Shown here in pieces: positions 57,383 through 64,000 of a stretch of 64,000 bases of DNA. This DNA is from Kitasatospora kifunensis (GTDB lineage: Bacteria > Actinomycetota > Actinomycetes > Streptomycetales > Streptomycetaceae). The stretch spans positions 4,712,001 through 4,776,000 of the forward strand of contig NZ_JACHJV010000001.1 in assembly GCF_014203855.1 (NCBI RefSeq), written 5' to 3'. Position 1 is the stretch's first letter. Every line of letters starts with the position of its first letter. The position numbers and the translations under genes were made by a program. The notes under the pieces were generated by a model. It was not told where the DNA came from. It ran no database searches and was given only the letters and a program-made list of their open reading frames with translations.

Positions 57383-58813
57383 GTGGCGGTGGACATGGAC
57401 GGGGTGGGTTCGAGTGCGGCGGGTGCGGGTGCGGGTGCGGGCACGTCGGGCCGGCTGACCACGCAGCAGGTTGCCGAACTGCTGGGCGTCAAGACGGCGA
57501 CCGTCTACGCGTACGCCAGTCGCGGACTGCTGAGCAGCGAACGGGTGCCCGGTGGCAAGGGCAGTACCTTCGACGCCCGTGAGGTGGACGCCCTGGCGGC
57601 CGGACAGCGGCGTCGTCTGCCCAAGCCGCCGTCCGCCGAGTCGGGGCTGCCGCCGATCGAGCCGGTCACGGTCCGTACCGCGCTGACGCTGATCGAGGAC
57701 GGTCGGCTGTACTACCGGGGCGCGGACGCGGTGCGGCTCGCCGAGCGGTGCGGCTTCGAGGCGGCGGTCGGCTGGCTCTGGGGCGTTGGGTCGGACTCGG
57801 CCACCGCCACAAGTGCGCCTGCTGGCAGGGCTGTTGCGTCGAGTGGGCCCGCCGAAGCGGCTGTCGTCCTGCGCGCGCCCGCCGAGCTCGTCGCCACCCT
57901 GCGCCGAGCCGGGCAGGCGCTGCCGACCGCGGCTCGACTGCCCGACCGCCTGCGGGTCTCGGCGGCGGTCGCGGCCACCGTCGACCCGCTTCGCTTCGAT
58001 CTGCGGGAGGAGAACGTCCGCGCCATGGGGGCGGGCCTGATCGCGGCTCTGGTGGAGGCGCTGCCCGCGGCTGCGGGGGCGGTTGCCGGAGCGGGGGTAG
58101 GGGCGCAGGCGGCGCCCGGGGATGCCGAGTTCCCGGTCGGCGCCTCAACGGTTGACGCTTCCCTCGCCGCTCGCCTGTGGACGCGGCTCGCGAGCACGGC
58201 GCCCGCGCCAGGGGCGGTGGAGTGCCTGGACCGCGCGCTCGTCCTGCTGGCCGACCATGAACTGGCGGTGTCCACGGTCGCCGCCCGGGTCGCGGCCTCG
58301 GCGCGGGCCCACCCTTACGCGGTCGTCTCGGCCGGCCTCGGTGCCAGCGACGGGCCGCTGCACGGCGCCGCCAGCGCGCTCGCCCACCGGATGCTCGGCG
58401 AGGTACTGGCAGCGGGGGATGCCGTGCCGGTGGTCTCCGAGTATCTGCGCACCGGCGTGCTGATCCCGGGACTGGGGCATCGCCTGTATCCGCAGGGCGA
58501 CCCGCGGGCCCGCGCCCTGCTCGGCGCGATGCGCCAACTCCCGGGCGCCGAAACGGTGCTGGCGGCGGTTGAGGCGGTGGTTCGGGCCGCCGGCGGCCCT
58601 CGGGCGCGGGCGGGCGACGCTGCCAATGTGGACCTCGCGCTGGCGGCTTTCGCGCAACTGAACGGCATGGCGCCCGAGGCCGGGGAGGTGGTCTTCTCGG
58701 TTGCCAGGACCGCTGGTTGGCTGGCCCACGCGATGGAGGAGTACCGTGAGGCGCCGCTGCGGATGCGGGCGCGCGGCATCTACGTGGGGCCGCCGGCGGG
58801 TCGGGAGTTCTGA
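57383..58813 (+). CDS. citrate synthase-like protein with N-terminal helix-turn-helix domain
   Basis: Residues about 24-75 form a MerR/excisionase-like helix-turn-helix (RLTTQQVAELLGVKTATVYAYASRGLLSSERVPGGKGSTFDAREVDALA). The rest (to 476) is a diverged citrate synthase: VLLADHELAVSTVAARVAAS, SAGLGASDGPLHGAASALAH, GLGHRLYPQGDPRARAL and DAANVDLALAAF, so the two His and one Asp of the active site all remain. Several Ala/Gly-rich insertions occur. GTG 57383 has GAGG 9 bases upstream; ATG 57395 is an alternative. It could be an enzyme, a metabolite-sensing regulator, or both. Confidence 0.87.
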   Translation: MAVDMDGVGSSAAGAGAGAGTSGRLTTQQVAELLGVKTATVYAYASRGLLSSERVPGGKGSTFDAREVDALAAGQRRRLPKPPSAESGLPPIEPVTVRTALTLIEDGRLYYRGADAVRLAERCGFEAAVGWLWGVGSDSATATSAPAGRAVASSGPAEAAVVLRAPAELVATLRRAGQALPTAARLPDRLRVSAAVAATVDPLRFDLREENVRAMGAGLIAALVEALPAAAGAVAGAGVGAQAAPGDAEFPVGASTVDASLAARLWTRLASTAPAPGAVECLDRALVLLADHELAVSTVAARVAASARAHPYAVVSAGLGASDGPLHGAASALAHRMLGEVLAAGDAVPVVSEYLRTGVLIPGLGHRLYPQGDPRARALLGAMRQLPGAETVLAAVEAVVRAAGGPRARAGDAANVDLALAAFAQLNGMAPEAGEVVFSVARTAGWLAHAMEEYREAPLRMRARGIYVGPPAGREF

Positions 58814-58817
58814 CGGA

Positions 58818-58848
58818 TGTTCGTCCGACAGCTGTGAGTTGACCAACT
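58818..58848. terminator. weak hairpins between convergent genes
   Basis: CGGA/TCCG and AGTTG-AC-CAACT (58837-58848) form two short stems between the stop codons of the HTH-citrate synthase and the oxidoreductase. Modest stability only. Confidence 0.35.
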
Positions 58849-58849
58849 G

Positions 58850-59857
58850 TCAGGAATCGGTGTCACCGACCTGGACGATCATCTTGCCGGTGTTCGCGCC
58901 GTCGAGCATGCCGAGGAACGCGGTCACGATGTTCTCGAAGCCGATGACGACGGTCTCGTCGGCGCGGATCCGCCCGGACTGGATGTGTGGGACCAGGAAG
59001 TCCGTCAACTCCTGCTGCAGGTGCTGGTATTCGCGCACCAGGAAGCCGTCCAGCCGCAGGCTCTTGTGCACCACGTTGTAGAGGTTGCGCGGTGCGGCGG
59101 GCGGCTCGACGCTGCTGTACTGGGCCACCGCCCCGCACCAGGCGATCCGCCCGTGGTCGCGCAGCACGTCGAGGGCGCCTTCGAGGTGGTCGCCGCCGAC
59201 GTTGTCGAGGAAGGTGTCGATGCCCTCCGGTGCTGCCGCGCTCAGCAGTTCACCCACCGGGCCGTCGTGGTAGTTGAACGCGGCATGGAAACCGGCCTGT
59301 TCGGTGAGGTGCTTGACCTTGGCGGCGGAGCCGGCGCTGCCGATGATCCGGCCGGCGCCGAGCAGTTGGGCGATCTGGCCCGCCGCGGTGCCCACTCCGC
59401 CGGCGGCGGCCGAAATGAAGATCGACTCGCCGGGCTGCAGCCGCAGGACCTGGGTGAGCCCGACGTAGGCGCTCAGCCCGGTACCGCCCAGCAGGCTGAG
59501 GTGCGTGCTGATCGGCACGCCCTCGATCCGCGGCAGCATGCGCACCTCGGCGGCGCTGACCACGGCGTGGGTGCGCCACGCGTTCCGATGGAAGACCAGG
59601 TCGCCGACGGCGAGTTCGGGCGTCCGGGACTCGATGACCCGGCCGATCGAGCGCCCCTCCAGCGGGGTGTTCAGCTCCCAGTGGCCCTCGTCCATCGCCT
59701 CGCGCATATAGGGGTCGACCGAGAGGTAGAGGTTCTCCACCAGCGCGCTGCCGGGGGCGAGCGGGGCGAGGTGGTCCGCCACGAAGGCGAAGTTGTCGGC
59801 GCTGGGGCGGCCGTTGGGGCGGGACACCAGGTGGACGGCCATGGGCTGACGGGACAT
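58850..59857 (-). CDS. NADP-dependent medium-chain oxidoreductase (enoyl/2-alkenal reductase-like)
   Basis: A 335-residue MDR protein of the leukotriene B4 dehydrogenase-like subgroup: LVENLYLSVDPYMREAM, LLGGTGLSAYVGLTQVLRLQPGESIFISAAAGGVGTAAGQIAQLLGAGRIIGSAGS, FNYHDGPVGELL, DTFLDNVGGDHLEGALDVL and LRLDGFLVREY. Acts probably on enones or alkenals with NADPH. The ATG at 59857 is well placed. Three operator-like repeats lie 98-185 bases upstream, yet no regulator is next to it. Confidence 0.88.
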   Translation of the reverse strand: MSRQPMAVHLVSRPNGRPSADNFAFVADHLAPLAPGSALVENLYLSVDPYMREAMDEGHWELNTPLEGRSIGRVIESRTPELAVGDLVFHRNAWRTHAVVSAAEVRMLPRIEGVPISTHLSLLGGTGLSAYVGLTQVLRLQPGESIFISAAAGGVGTAAGQIAQLLGAGRIIGSAGSAAKVKHLTEQAGFHAAFNYHDGPVGELLSAAAPEGIDTFLDNVGGDHLEGALDVLRDHGRIAWCGAVAQYSSVEPPAAPRNLYNVVHKSLRLDGFLVREYQHLQQELTDFLVPHIQSGRIRADETVVIGFENIVTAFLGMLDGANTGKMIVQVGDTDS

Positions 59858-59954
59858 CGCGGGCTCCGGGGGTGTGATCGGCTGGTCGGGATGTGATCAC
59901 CGTAGGAGCGCGCGAGAGCGTGGTGCAGAGGGTCGCGTCGATGGAACGGGGGGC

Positions 59955-60042
59955 TTCCATGAATGCTGCTCATGGAAGGGGTGGGCGGCGGTTTATGAAT
60001 GACCGTTCAGGCATGAATGTTAATGAATGACCGTTCATTCAT
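59955..60042. promoter_or_regulatory. cluster of three palindromic operator-like sites upstream of the oxidoreductase gene
   Basis: TTCCATGA (59955-59962) with TCATGGAA (59970-59977) is an 8-bp inverted repeat. TGAATGACCGTTCA occurs exactly at 59996-60009 and again at 60024-60037. The second copy sits inside the longer palindrome ATGAATGA-CCGT-TCATTCAT (60023-60042). The copies are 28 bases apart, so proteins would bind about the same helix side if the repeat is near 10.5 bases per turn times three. Confidence 0.7.
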
Positions 60043-60068
60043 GAGGTGCCTCAAGAAGCGCCCGCCGA

Positions 60069-60635
60069 TCAGTCCAGAGCCTCACGCAGCTTGCGGAACT
60101 CCGCCGCCAGCGCGTCCAGCGAGTAGTGCGCATTGAGACCGCTGGGGTTGGGCAGCACCCAGACCTCGGTCTCGCCAAGCCCGTCCACCTGCCGCCCGAC
60201 CGCCGCGCGTGGATGCCCGAACGCCGTGCGATACGCGCCGATCCCCAGCACCGCCAACACCCGCGGCCGCAGCCGCGCCACCCGCTCGACCAGCGCCGCG
60301 CCGCCCTCCTTGAGCTCCGCCCGGGTCAGCTCGTCGGCCTTGGCGCTGGCCCGGGCGACCACGTTGGTGATGCCCAGGCCCAGCTCCAGGAGCTCACCCT
60401 GCTCGTCCGGCCGCAGTTGCCGGGGCGTGAAGCCCGAGCGGTACAGCGACGGCCAGAACCGGTTGCCGGGCCGGGCGAAGTGATGCCTGGTGGCCCCGGA
60501 CCAGAGCCCGGGGTTGATCCCGCAGAACAGCACCCGCAGGCCCGGGGCCGAGACGTCGGGGATGGTCACGTCCTGGGCGGCCGCCAGCTGCTCGGCGTTG
60601 GGGCGAAACGGAGTCACGGGGGAGGGAGTCTGCAC
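60069..60635 (-). CDS. mug: mismatch-specific (G:T/U) DNA glycosylase, Mug family
   Basis: Removes uracil or thymine mispaired with G in base-excision repair. The 188-residue protein shows VLFCGINPGLWSGATRHHFARPGNRFWP (active-site GINPG region), LGLGITNVVARASAKADEL, LAVLGIGAYRTAFG and the C-terminal NPSGLNAHYS motif. GTG 60635 is used; a GTG at VTPFRPN, six codons later, and longer starts to 60701 are also possible and the ribosome site is weak. A 28-bp hairpin lies upstream, ending the preceding gene. Confidence 0.9.
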   Translation of the reverse strand: MQTPSPVTPFRPNAEQLAAAQDVTIPDVSAPGLRVLFCGINPGLWSGATRHHFARPGNRFWPSLYRSGFTPRQLRPDEQGELLELGLGITNVVARASAKADELTRAELKEGGAALVERVARLRPRVLAVLGIGAYRTAFGHPRAAVGRQVDGLGETEVWVLPNPSGLNAHYSLDALAAEFRKLREALD

Positions 60636-60700
60636 CGGACCAGTCTGCCCGCGCCGCCGCTCCTGCCGGTAGTCGTGCCGCCCTGCCGTCCTCGCCCGCA

Positions 60701-60760
60701 CGCACTGGCGGTCCCCCTGGTGCCACGGCCAGCCGTGGCACCAGGGGGACCGCCAGTGCG
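60701..60760 (-). terminator. 28-bp perfect hairpin terminator of the PAP2 gene
   Basis: The arms 60701-60728 and 60733-60760 are exact reverse complements around CCAG, the longest uninterrupted stem in the window. It lies 19 bases beyond the PAP2-gene stop on the minus strand. No T-run. Confidence 0.85.
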
Positions 60761-60779
60761 TCTTCCAGTAGTTCGTCCT

Positions 60780-61976
60780 CTAGTTCGTCATCCCCGTGGC
60801 GCCGACCGGGTCGGGCCCGGTGAGCGACGGCCGTTCGGCCAGCCGCTGCTGGGTCTCGCCGGCCTGCCGCTTCGCCGCGCGGCGGTCCAGGAGCCGGCCC
60901 AGACCGAAGACCACCACGGCCGCGTACAGCCAGCCCATCAGCACATCGATCACGAAGTGCTCGGCGCCGTAGACCAGCGTGAACGCCATCGCCAGCGGAT
61001 AGGCGGCCAGCAGGATCCGCATCTTGCGCCCGGCCGTCGGCCAGAAGAAGAGCGCCAGCAGCATCGGGTAGGCGGCGTGCAGCGAGGGCATCGCGGCCAC
61101 GTCGTTGTCGAACTGGCTGCCGTTCTCGAAGATCGACCCCGCCCGGGGCAGCCCGCTCTGGGTCAGTACGTCCGAGACCACCCGGGTCAGCTGCGGCAGG
61201 TGCGCGTTCTGCGCGGCCAGCCACGGCGGGTCGGCCGGGTAGAGGAGGTACGTCGCGAAGCCGGCGAAGGTCAGTGCCAGGTAGAACGCCAGCAGCCGGG
61301 TGAACCGGTCGTGCCGCCGCCGCCAGAGCACGGCCAGTACGACGAAGATCGCGAAGAAATGGGACATGTAGACGGTGGTGCACAGATAGTCGTACCAGTG
61401 CGGGTGCCCCGGCGTGTACAGCCAGTGCTGCAACCGGACGGTCCACACCTGGCCGAACCCGAACACCTTGTCGATCGCGATCTGTGGCGCGTAGTGCACC
61501 GCCCACGGGGTGTGGGCGCCGTAGCCGCGCAGGAGCGAGTAGACGTAGACGGCCCCCATCACCGGGATCCAGTCGCGCAGTACCCGCAGCCAGCCCAGGC
61601 GGTAGCCGCTGTGCACGGCGGCGGCGATCAGCGCGCCGATCAGCCAGCAGAAGACCACGTCGTTCTGGTACGGCAGCCCGTTGTCCGCGATGTACCGCCA
61701 GAGTGCGAAGAAGTAGACCGGCCAGGCCAGCAGCCTCAGGTACCGGGTCCTGCGCCGGAAGACGGTGAGCTTTTCACTCGCCGGGGCGAGCCTCTCCCGG
61801 AGTGCGGCGAGTCGGCCGCGCCACCCCGTCGGCGGTGGCCCCGAGCGCTTGCCGCTGACGCCGGAGGCGCCGTTGGCCGCACTCCGTTCTGGGCTCTCGG
61901 CGGTCGATGGGGAGCTGACCGGCGCTGGACGGGTCGCGTCGGCGGCGGAGCGGACGAGGTGGAGCGGGCTGGTCAC
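60780..61976 (-). CDS. PAP2-superfamily membrane phosphatase
   Basis: After an 85-residue basic, Pro/Ser-rich cytoplasmic head there are about seven helices. The phosphatase motifs are GLPRAGSIFENGS/FDNDVAAMPSLHAAYPMLLAL (motif 2, PSLH) and YGAEHFVIDVLMGWLYA (motif 3, His and Asp). This layout resembles PAP2 enzymes of the inositol phosphoryl-transferase/AUR1-like group, which act on lipid phosphates, but the substrate is unknown. 398 aa from GTG 61976 with AAGGGGA upstream; the frame runs 15 residues further to a TTG. Confidence 0.85.
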   Translation of the reverse strand: MTSPLHLVRSAADATRPAPVSSPSTAESPERSAANGASGVSGKRSGPPPTGWRGRLAALRERLAPASEKLTVFRRRTRYLRLLAWPVYFFALWRYIADNGLPYQNDVVFCWLIGALIAAAVHSGYRLGWLRVLRDWIPVMGAVYVYSLLRGYGAHTPWAVHYAPQIAIDKVFGFGQVWTVRLQHWLYTPGHPHWYDYLCTTVYMSHFFAIFVVLAVLWRRRHDRFTRLLAFYLALTFAGFATYLLYPADPPWLAAQNAHLPQLTRVVSDVLTQSGLPRAGSIFENGSQFDNDVAAMPSLHAAYPMLLALFFWPTAGRKMRILLAAYPLAMAFTLVYGAEHFVIDVLMGWLYAAVVVFGLGRLLDRRAAKRQAGETQQRLAERPSLTGPDPVGATGMTN

Positions 61977-62605
61977 CGGTGGCGTCCCCTTCGAGAGATC
62001 TGGTGGGGCAAGCCGGGTCAACGTAATGCTCGTTTTTTAAGAATTACTGAGCCCGGGCGCCGACCCCATGCCGTCGCGCCCCGATCCTGCCTCCGCGCCT
62101 GGCACGCTGCCCACCCCCTGGGAGCCACCTGGCCTAGACTTGACCGATTCGAACCCATTTGCGGAGCGTCCCGGCGTCCAGCGGACTTACACCAAATTCT
62201 CAGGAAACATCCTTGCGCGCGACCGCAGCCGTCGTCTGAGGGTCCGGCGGCTGCCTCAGGAGCCGCTGTGGGCCGCCGCAGTCGCCGTGGCCACCGCAGT
62301 CGGTGGCGGAGACGCGGCGCTGAACTCGGCACCGGACGGCCCGTCAGCCGTTCAGCGCAGTGTCATGCCAGGCGCCCTGGTCATCGGTCAGGCAGACCCG
62401 GTCGATCGAGCCCAGCGGACGAAGCTCCGGCGGATCAACCTCCGGCGGCTGCGTTGGTCGGCGCCGGCAGGGTGGTGGGACCGGCCAACCGCGCGAAGGT
62501 GATCGCATCGGATCGGCGCCACGGTCCAGAAGTCGCCCGGACGCCAGCCGGGCGATAGCCGAGTGGGAGGGCGCGGCGCCATCGCCGCGTCCTCCCACTC
62601 CAGGG
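61977..62605. other. 629-bp region without a supportable gene
   Basis: An AT-rich patch near 62023-62047 (GTAAT, a T6 run, ATTAC) probably belongs to the promoter of the PAP2 gene. From about 62070 to 62550 both strands contain open frames up to 144 codons, but with low third-position GC for this genome, rare codons and no ribosome sites. A 7-bp inverted repeat (GCAGCCG/CGGCTGC) lies near 62226-62255. The right end is the yajQ terminator. Confidence 0.5.
62561..62600 (-). terminator. 18-bp hairpin terminator of yajQ
   Basis: GAGTGGGAGG (62561-62570) pairs with CCTCCCACTC (62591-62600), and the stem continues inward through GCGCGGCG/CGCCGCGT with one G-T pair, leaving a CCAT loop. It lies 6 bases past the yajQ stop codon. 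Confidence 0.85.
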
Positions 62606-63094
62606 TCAGCGGTAGTTCACGTACTGGATCGCGAAGTCCAGGTCCTTGCCCTTGAGCAGCGCCTGCACCGCCTGCAGGTCGTCGCGGCTCTTCGAGGAGA
62701 CGCGCAGCTCCTCGCCCTGGACCTGGGCCTTGACGCCCTTCGGGCCCTCGTCGCGGATGATCTTGGAGATCTTCTTGGCGTCCTCCTGGGAGATGCCCTC
62801 CTTGATCGTCGCGAAGATCTTGTACTCCTTGCCGGACAGCTGCGGCTCGCCCGCGTCCAGCGCCTTCAACGAGATCTTGCGCGCGATCAGCTTGCTCTGG
62901 AACACGTCGAGGATGGCCTTGACCCGCTCCTCGCCGTCTGCCTTCAGCTCGATCCGTTCACCCGTCCAACCGATGGTCGCGCCGACGTTCTTGAAGTCGT
63001 AGCGGGTGGCGATCTCGCGGGAGGTCTGGTTGATCGCGTTGTCGACCTCCTGCTTCTCGACCTTCGAGACGATGTCGAAACTGGAGTCGGCCAT
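62606..63094 (-). CDS. yajQ: YajQ-family nucleotide-binding protein
   Basis: A 162-residue protein with two ferredoxin-like half domains: MADSSFDIVSKVEKQEVDNAINQTSREIATRYDFKNV at the start and KISKIIRDEGPKGVKAQVQGEELRVSSKSRDDLQAVQALLKG at the end. Some family members bind cyclic di-GMP and act as regulators; others bind nucleic acid or tRNA. ATG 63094 has AAGGAGA 9 bases upstream; the frame beyond it is unlikely. The gene is monocistronic and divergent from the tRNA gene. Confidence 0.94.
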   Translation of the reverse strand: MADSSFDIVSKVEKQEVDNAINQTSREIATRYDFKNVGATIGWTGERIELKADGEERVKAILDVFQSKLIARKISLKALDAGEPQLSGKEYKIFATIKEGISQEDAKKISKIIRDEGPKGVKAQVQGEELRVSSKSRDDLQAVQALLKGKDLDFAIQYVNYR

Positions 63095-63287
63095 CTGTGG
63101 TGGTCTCCTTGCGATGTCGGCAGCACACGCCCCACCGATGCGGGGCACTCACGGGACCAGCCTATCCAGCGACACCCCGCCCCGACCCTTTGATCATCAC
63201 GTGGCCAATCGAGTGGCGGAGCACCCCCTGTCATCAGGTAAGGTTTACCCAGTCGAACGGGGCGCAGCCCCGAGAGACACAAATCCT

Positions 63288-63368
63288 GGCTGGTTGCCCG
63301 AGCGGCCAAAGGGAGCAGACTGTAAATCTGTCGCGCAAGCTACGCAGGTTCGAACCCTGCACCAGCCA
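63288..63368 (+). tRNA. tRNA-Tyr (anticodon GTA)
   Basis: A class II tRNA of 81 bases. Acceptor GGCTGGT (63288-63294) pairs with ACCAGCC (63361-63367), followed by discriminator A. The anticodon loop CTGTAAA carries GTA at 63322-63324, with stem GCAGA/TCTGT. There is a long variable arm (about CGCGCAAGCTACG) and T arm GCAGG-TTCGAAC-CCTGC. The 3' CCA is not encoded. Confidence 0.96.
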
Positions 63369-63377
63369 CAGGATAGA

Positions 63378-63421
63378 GAAACAGCCCCTGATCTGCGGAA
63401 ACGCAGGTCGGGGGCTGTTTC
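63378..63421 (+). terminator. terminator after tRNA-Tyr, 20-bp stem with GAAA loop
   Basis: The arms 63378-63397 and 63402-63421 pair over 20 bp with two G-U pairs, closing a GAAA tetraloop at 63398-63401. It begins 10 bases past the tRNA and is followed by a short T-containing stretch. Confidence 0.88.
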
Positions 63422-63455
63422 GTTGTGGTGTCGCAAGCCCGCGGCGCACCGGCTC

Positions 63456-64000
63456 TCACGCAGCTCTGGGGCCGAGGTCCGACTCGAACTCCGTCAGCAG
63501 GCAAGCGAGCGCCTCCGGGGTCTCCTCCTGTGGGGAGTGTCCGGCGGCGGGGATCAGGTGCACCTCGCCGCGCCACAGGGTGGGCAGGGACGGCGCGATC
63601 GACTGCAGGTAGGCGAGGCTGACCAGTTGATCTGCGGAGCCCTGTAGGAGGGCGAGTGGCTGCTGGAGTTCGCGGGCGATGGTGAGTTCGTCGGCGAAGG
63701 CGCCCGAGGCGAGGGTGGCTGCGAGGTCGGTGCGGGCGGCCGGGTCGGTGGTCAGGATGTCGGCGGTGGCCGCTGCCGGGGAGAGTGGTGAGCCGGGGGC
63801 GAGCTGGCTCAGCGCGTAGGCGCGGGCCTCGTCCGGGCTGACCTCGGAGCTGAAGCCCACGCCGAGCGCGGGGTGCGGCAGGAAGGCCTCGCCCATCGAC
63901 TCGGGGCCGGCCAGCGGTGGGGTGCCGAAGAGCGCGAAGCCGGCGGGCTCGGGCAGTTCGGATGCGGCTTCGAGGGCGATGTGTCCGCCAAGGCTCCAGC
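63456..64000 (-). CDS. alpha/beta hydrolase, 5' end outside the window
   Basis: Only the C-terminal 180 residues lie here; the frame continues past 64000. The first codons read WSLGGHIALEAA, the nucleophile elbow (G-x-S-x-G-G type), followed by GFALFGTPPLAGPESM and a helical cap region (EVSPDEARAYALSQLAPG). The late LALLQGSADQLVSLAYLQSI supplies the likely acid residue and HLIPAAGHSPQEETPEAL the catalytic His. It is probably a peptidase or esterase of the broad family; no substrate is evident. Confidence 0.85.
   Translation of the reverse strand, partial: WSLGGHIALEAASELPEPAGFALFGTPPLAGPESMGEAFLPHPALGVGFSSEVSPDEARAYALSQLAPGSPLSPAAATADILTTDPAARTDLAATLASGAFADELTIARELQQPLALLQGSADQLVSLAYLQSIAPSLPTLWRGEVHLIPAAGHSPQEETPEALACLLTEFESDLGPRAA

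Noticed and set aside
62068..62502. Possible 144-codon gene between the PAP2 and yajQ genes
   Set aside because: No ribosome site, rare codons (CTA, TTG, TCA, AGG), low third-position GC and no recognisable protein.
1..64000. CRISPR arrays, insertion sequences, prophage genes or integrase/attachment sites
   Set aside because: No regularly spaced repeats, transposase, integrase or phage structural genes were found. The single tRNA gene has no integrase or duplicated 3' end beside it.

Overview
The window is high-GC actinobacterial DNA, with heavy use of GTG starts and strong third-position G/C. Its content points to a member of the Streptomycetaceae (Streptomyces, Kitasatospora or a close relative): a chaplin, an AfsK-type Ser/Thr kinase, UbiD/UbiX/UbiA-type futalosine menaquinone genes next to mqnE, a second incomplete nuo cluster followed by htpX, and System II cytochrome c genes behind hemL. 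From memory, these blocks resemble the core of the S. coelicolor chromosome around hemL, mqn and the second nuo cluster. I see no prophage, insertion sequence, CRISPR array or biosynthetic cluster. The variable parts are small regulator-plus-enzyme cassettes.

Layout. 1-3400: a short chaplin, a secreted SGNH hydrolase with a ricin-type lectin tail, and two small unknown genes. 3769-10254: hemL, a histidine phosphatase and the cytochrome c maturation operon (thioredoxin lipoprotein, CcdA, ResB, CcsB). 10445-13257: an unknown gene, a GNAT acetyltransferase, and accE with an acyl-CoA carboxylase beta subunit. 13694-22199: the menaquinone block (mqnL, mqnP, UbiX-type mqnM, mqnE), interrupted by VOC, MOSC, cyclase-family, Lrp-family and threonine-dehydratase-like genes. 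22307-30868: L,D-transpeptidase, FabH, TetR, the AfsK-type kinase, a DegP-like lipoprotein protease and a lone sensor kinase. 31154-41009: nuoABCHIJKLMN, without nuoD, E, F or G. 41139-48538: HtpX, YciI, a PHP-type phosphoesterase, a PP2C/MASE1 pair, and an LCP protein with a small membrane protein. 48716-51827: an ABC ATPase and a fused double permease with no binding protein. 51993-60042: divergent regulator/enzyme cassettes, namely a DUF2218-methyltransferase fusion with an ArsR-type regulator, TetR with a quinone oxidoreductase, and two citrate synthases of which one carries a helix-turn-helix domain. 60069-64000: mismatch DNA glycosylase, PAP2 membrane phosphatase, YajQ, tRNA-Tyr and a truncated alpha/beta hydrolase.

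How it fits together. Much of the window serves the respiratory membrane: heme synthesis (hemL), cytochrome c assembly, menaquinone synthesis, and a complex I membrane arm with its connecting module. A second theme is cell-surface growth and signalling: chaplin, LCP protein, L,D-transpeptidase, HtpX, DegP-like protease, AfsK-type kinase and PP2C phosphatase.

The most notable observations are: (1) a DUF2218-O-methyltransferase fusion opposite an ArsR-type regulator, with a 32-bp near-perfect palindrome between them; (2) an HTH-citrate synthase fusion divergent from an ordinary citrate synthase, with a palindrome in the shared promoter; (3) a hairpin-forming dispersed repeat present twice, once inside the nuoL coding sequence; (4) a nuo cluster lacking DEFG whose NuoC has a long repetitive tail; (5) tandem palindromic operators near 60000 with no regulator nearby; (6) several very long, perfect-stem hairpins without U-tracts at gene ends.
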